DNA from: DATJZH01 sp052146815
GTDB taxonomy: Bacteria > Actinomycetota > Actinomycetes > Streptosporangiales > Streptosporangiaceae
Assembly (NCBI GenBank): GCA_052146815.1
Contig: JBKQMG010000051.1
Coordinates: 1-64,000, forward strand
DNA: 64,000 nucleotides
Direction: 5' to 3'
Positions 61,952 through 64,000 of the stretch are shown here, one piece after another. Under the pieces are notes generated by a model. It was not told where the DNA came from and did not search any database. It was given only the letters and a program-made list of their open reading frames with translations. Within the stretch, counting starts at the first letter, position 1. Each line of letters begins with the position of its first letter. Both the position numbers and the translations under genes were made by a program.

Positions 61952-63265
61952 TGCTCCGGGCGCGGGATGACCAGCCAGCGGTCCTCCCGCGGCCAGGCCA
62001 GCCGGGCGGGAAGACCGCCGGCGCGGCGGCGAGACGACGAACGAGAGCACGACCAGGAGCACCGCGACGGCCGCGGTACCGCCGAAGATCGCTGACAGGC
62101 TGAGCCCCGCGTGCTGGAGCGGCCCGACGCCGAACGCCGCGACCCCGTAGCCGAGCTGGTAGAAGGCGATGATCCCGCCCGCCACCGCGGCCGAGATCGC
62201 GGTCAGCTCCTCCTCGCCGAAGCTAATGGTGAGCGGCAGCAGCGCCGAGCAGCCGAGGCCAGCCAGCCCGAAGACGGCGATGCCCGCGACCGCGGCCCCG
62301 GCAGGAAGGACATCGATCAGAACAAAGGCGGCCGCCATCACCACCGGCAGCAGGTGATAGGTAATCCGGGCGGGCAGCCAGCGGTCGATCAGCGCGAACA
62401 GCACCCGGCCGGCGGTCACCATCCCCCAGAACGCGGCCAGCGCCATCGAGGCCTGCGCCTTCGAGGCGCCGAGGCGGGTGGTCATCTCCAGCTGCGACCA
62501 GTTGCCGTTCATCGTCTCGCAGATGCCGTACAGCAGGATGAATCCCGCATAGACCCAGAAGCGGCCCGGTATCCGCCGCCGGCCCGGCGGCGCGGGGCTG
62601 ACCGGCCCCGCCGGGCCGGCCTGCCGTGCCGCGCTGGCCCGTCCTGCTGGACCGGACACCCGCAGCGGCAGCCGCAGGCTCACCGCGATCAGTGCCAGCA
62701 GCAGAACAGCGGACAGGATCGGCAGTCCCCACCAGAAACCGAGGCCGTCGAAGACCGCGACGAAGACCGGCGCGAGGACGGTGCCGAGGCCGAGCAGCGC
62801 GTTCAGCACGAGTACCGAGCTGTCGACGCGACCCGGGTGGAACGCCGAGGTGTAGGTGTTCAGCACCGGGACCGTCAGGCCGAATCCGGCGCCGAGGAAC
62901 GCCGTGGCGACCAGCAGCAGCGAGTAGCCGGCGGCATGGTCGGACCTGACCGGCACGCTCGCCAGGAGCAGCCCCATCGACAGCAGGCTCAGGGTCAGGC
63001 CCAGCAGGTAAACCCGTTTCGTGGTAATCCGGCGAGCCAGCGCGGCGCCGAGCAGCGCTCCGGCGATGGCCGTCAGCACCTGGGGCAGGAACATGTCGCC
63101 GTACTGCGGGCTGGACAGGGCGTACTCGTTCCTGGCCGTGAAGATGGTGCTGGCCGCGGGGAACGTGACCAGGACGATGCCCTGCACCAGGCCGGCGGCG
63201 TTGACGACGGCACTCTCGGCTCTCGAGGCCACGGGCGCTCCCGTCAGGTCGAGGTCGGCGGTCAT
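61934..63265 (-). CDS. MFS transporter
   Basis: Major facilitator of 443 residues with 12 predicted helices. ATG 63265 (MTADLDLTGAPVASRAES) is chosen for position; there is no Shine-Dalgarno, so the mRNA may be leaderless. The frame is open to 63361 but that stretch overlaps the palindrome at 63335. The A-loop region reads ALARRITTKRVYLLGL, and a central loop rich in Gly/Pro (residues ~200-230) joins the halves. The sequence does not reveal the substrate. The stop codon lies inside palindrome K, so its end and the next promoter are packed together. Confidence 0.8.
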   Translation of the reverse strand: MTADLDLTGAPVASRAESAVVNAAGLVQGIVLVTFPAASTIFTARNEYALSSPQYGDMFLPQVLTAIAGALLGAALARRITTKRVYLLGLTLSLLSMGLLLASVPVRSDHAAGYSLLLVATAFLGAGFGLTVPVLNTYTSAFHPGRVDSSVLVLNALLGLGTVLAPVFVAVFDGLGFWWGLPILSAVLLLALIAVSLRLPLRVSGPAGRASAARQAGPAGPVSPAPPGRRRIPGRFWVYAGFILLYGICETMNGNWSQLEMTTRLGASKAQASMALAAFWGMVTAGRVLFALIDRWLPARITYHLLPVVMAAAFVLIDVLPAGAAVAGIAVFGLAGLGCSALLPLTISFGEEELTAISAAVAGGIIAFYQLGYGVAAFGVGPLQHAGLSLSAIFGGTAAVAVLLVVLSFVVSPPRRRSSRPAGLAAGGPLAGHPAPGAITPQG

Positions 63266-63334
63266 CGGTCGGGCGCGGGGCTGCCTGCCGCGACTGTAGC
63301 TGTGAGCAGCAGTCCTCGCCCGCAGTGACGCGCA

Positions 63335-63353
63335 GTCACCCGATCCGAGTGAT
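63335..63353. promoter_or_regulatory. Regional palindrome, GTCACCC-N5-GAGTGAT (site L)
   Basis: GTCACCC-GATCC-GAGTGAT, one core mismatch. It lies 35 nt before the GMC oxidoreductase start and 70 nt before the divergent MFS start. Confidence 0.65.
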
Positions 63354-63387
63354 GCGGTCACCAGCCCGAACCGGCATAGTGGGCCGG

Positions 63388-64000
63388 GTGACAGAACACT
63401 ATGACGTGATCATCGTCGGCAGCGGCGCCGGCGGGGGGACGCTGGCGCATACGCTCGCGCCCTCGGGCAAGCGGATCCTGCTGCTGGAGCGCGGCAACTT
63501 CCTGCCGCGCGAGACCGACAACTGGAATCCCGGCTCGGTTTTCGTAGACGGGAAATACATCTCGCCGGACCCGTGGTTCGACGCCGACGGCAAGGCCTTC
63601 CAGCCGCAGGTGCACTACTACGTAGGCGGAGCCACGAAGCTGTACGGGGCCGCGCTGTACCGGCTGCGCCCCGAGGACTTCGGCGAGATCAAGCACGCCG
63701 ACGGGGCGTCCCCGGCGTGGCCGTTGAGCTACGACGACTTCGAGCCGTGGTACACCAAGGCCGAGTGGCTCTACCAGGTCCGCGGCGTGCACGGCGAGGA
63801 TCCGACCGAAGGCCACGCCTCAAAGCAGTACCCGTGGCCGCCGGTCTCGCACGAGCCGCGGATCCAGCAGATCTCCGAGGCGCTCACCGCGGGCGGCTAC
63901 CACCCGTTCCACGCGCCGTGCGGCATCCTGCTGAACGAGGCCGACCGGCCGCTGAGCGCATGCGTGCGCTGCGCCTGGTGCGACGGCTACCCGTGCCTGG
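63388..64000 (+). CDS. GMC-family oxidoreductase, N-terminal part
   Basis: The gene runs off the window; 204 codons are visible from GTG 63388. The FAD-binding motif is VIIVGSGAGGGTLAHTLA at residues 7-24, followed by LLLERG and the GMC signature region YYVGGATKLYGAALYRLRP near 75-93. A cysteine-rich CVRCAWCDGYPC segment near 191-202 matches the choline dehydrogenase-like subgroup of actinobacterial GMC enzymes. Substrate, usually an alcohol or sterol, cannot be told from this part. The start lies 35 nt behind a regional palindrome. Confidence 0.85.
   Translation, partial: MTEHYDVIIVGSGAGGGTLAHTLAPSGKRILLLERGNFLPRETDNWNPGSVFVDGKYISPDPWFDADGKAFQPQVHYYVGGATKLYGAALYRLRPEDFGEIKHADGASPAWPLSYDDFEPWYTKAEWLYQVRGVHGEDPTEGHASKQYPWPPVSHEPRIQQISEALTAGGYHPFHAPCGILLNEADRPLSACVRCAWCDGYPCL

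Noticed and set aside
117..64000. Numerous long open frames antisense or out of frame to the named genes
   Set aside because: High GC content leaves stop codons rare in the shadow frames. Their translations are Arg/Gly/Pro/Ala-rich without family motifs, and they lie wholly over well-supported genes.
1..64000. CRISPR array, prophage or integrated plasmid
   Set aside because: No regularly spaced repeats, phage structural genes, integrase or tRNA-linked attachment duplication was seen. The only mobile trace is the transposase end at the left edge.
1..64000. tRNA or rRNA genes
   Set aside because: No intergenic segment showed a convincing cloverleaf or rRNA sequence; the gap upstream of tig, where a tRNA is sometimes found, holds none.

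Overview
The window is very GC-rich, densely coded chromosomal DNA from an actinomycete. The evidence is the clpP1-clpP2-clpX and trigger factor block, frequent GTG starts with 4-nt GTGA/ATGA overlaps, actinobacterial families (DUF7144, DUF6458, DUF6325, GAP/Sap, RDD) and three very large MalT-like LuxR regulators. I cannot name genus or species; a soil-type, non-mycobacterial actinomycete fits best.

Layout. 1-3.1 kb: tail of a transposase, then valS. 3.1-10.9 kb: a four-gene FtsX/MacB-type ABC export system with two permeases and two ATPases, one carrying an AbrB-like tail. 10.9-15.3 kb: proteostasis block clpX, clpP2, clpP1, tig (minus strand). 15.4-21.1 kb: a LuxR/MalT-like regulator, a DUF7144 membrane protein and a heavily damaged GH15 glycosidase gene. 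21.2-24.8 kb: cydDC, exporter for cytochrome bd assembly. 24.9-48.7 kb: a patchwork of stress and envelope genes (DUF6458 twice, GAP proteins twice, a nonapeptide-repeat/RDD pair, SHOCT, sulfatase, YihY, Na+/H+ antiporter, DUF6325, DUF2252, ClC channel, a catalytically dead sulfatase homologue), mixed with relics of a formylglycine-generating enzyme, a SulP transporter and other genes. 46.3-52.5 kb: two more MalT-like LuxR regulators, each next to a small protein of one shared family. 52.6-64 kb: PAP2 phosphatase, lipid kinase, type II NADH dehydrogenase, a divergent glucose-6-phosphate dehydrogenase, a cyclase-family hydrolase, cydAB, an MFS transporter and the start of a GMC oxidoreductase.

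Main observation. A palindrome of the form NTCACCC-N5-GGGTGAN (two copies have N4) recurs at least 14 times from 18.7 to 63.4 kb, always between genes and often 35-90 nt before a start codon. It lies before a LuxR gene, both DUF6458 genes, the repeat/RDD operon, DUF6325/DUF2252, the ClC channel, the dead sulfatase, zwf-ndh, the gene leading into cydAB, and the GMC oxidoreductase. Copies also persist in front of the broken GH15 and DUF1269 genes and at the FGE/SulP relic junction. A shorter identical palindrome (TCACCAGGGTGA) precedes both small LuxR-associated genes. This looks like an undescribed regulon linking alternative respiration (cytochrome bd, NDH-2), NADPH supply and envelope/stress functions. 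Its regulator is unknown; the three LuxR/MalT proteins encoded inside the region are the obvious candidates.

Limits: all calls are by eye from sequence and family knowledge; no searches were run.
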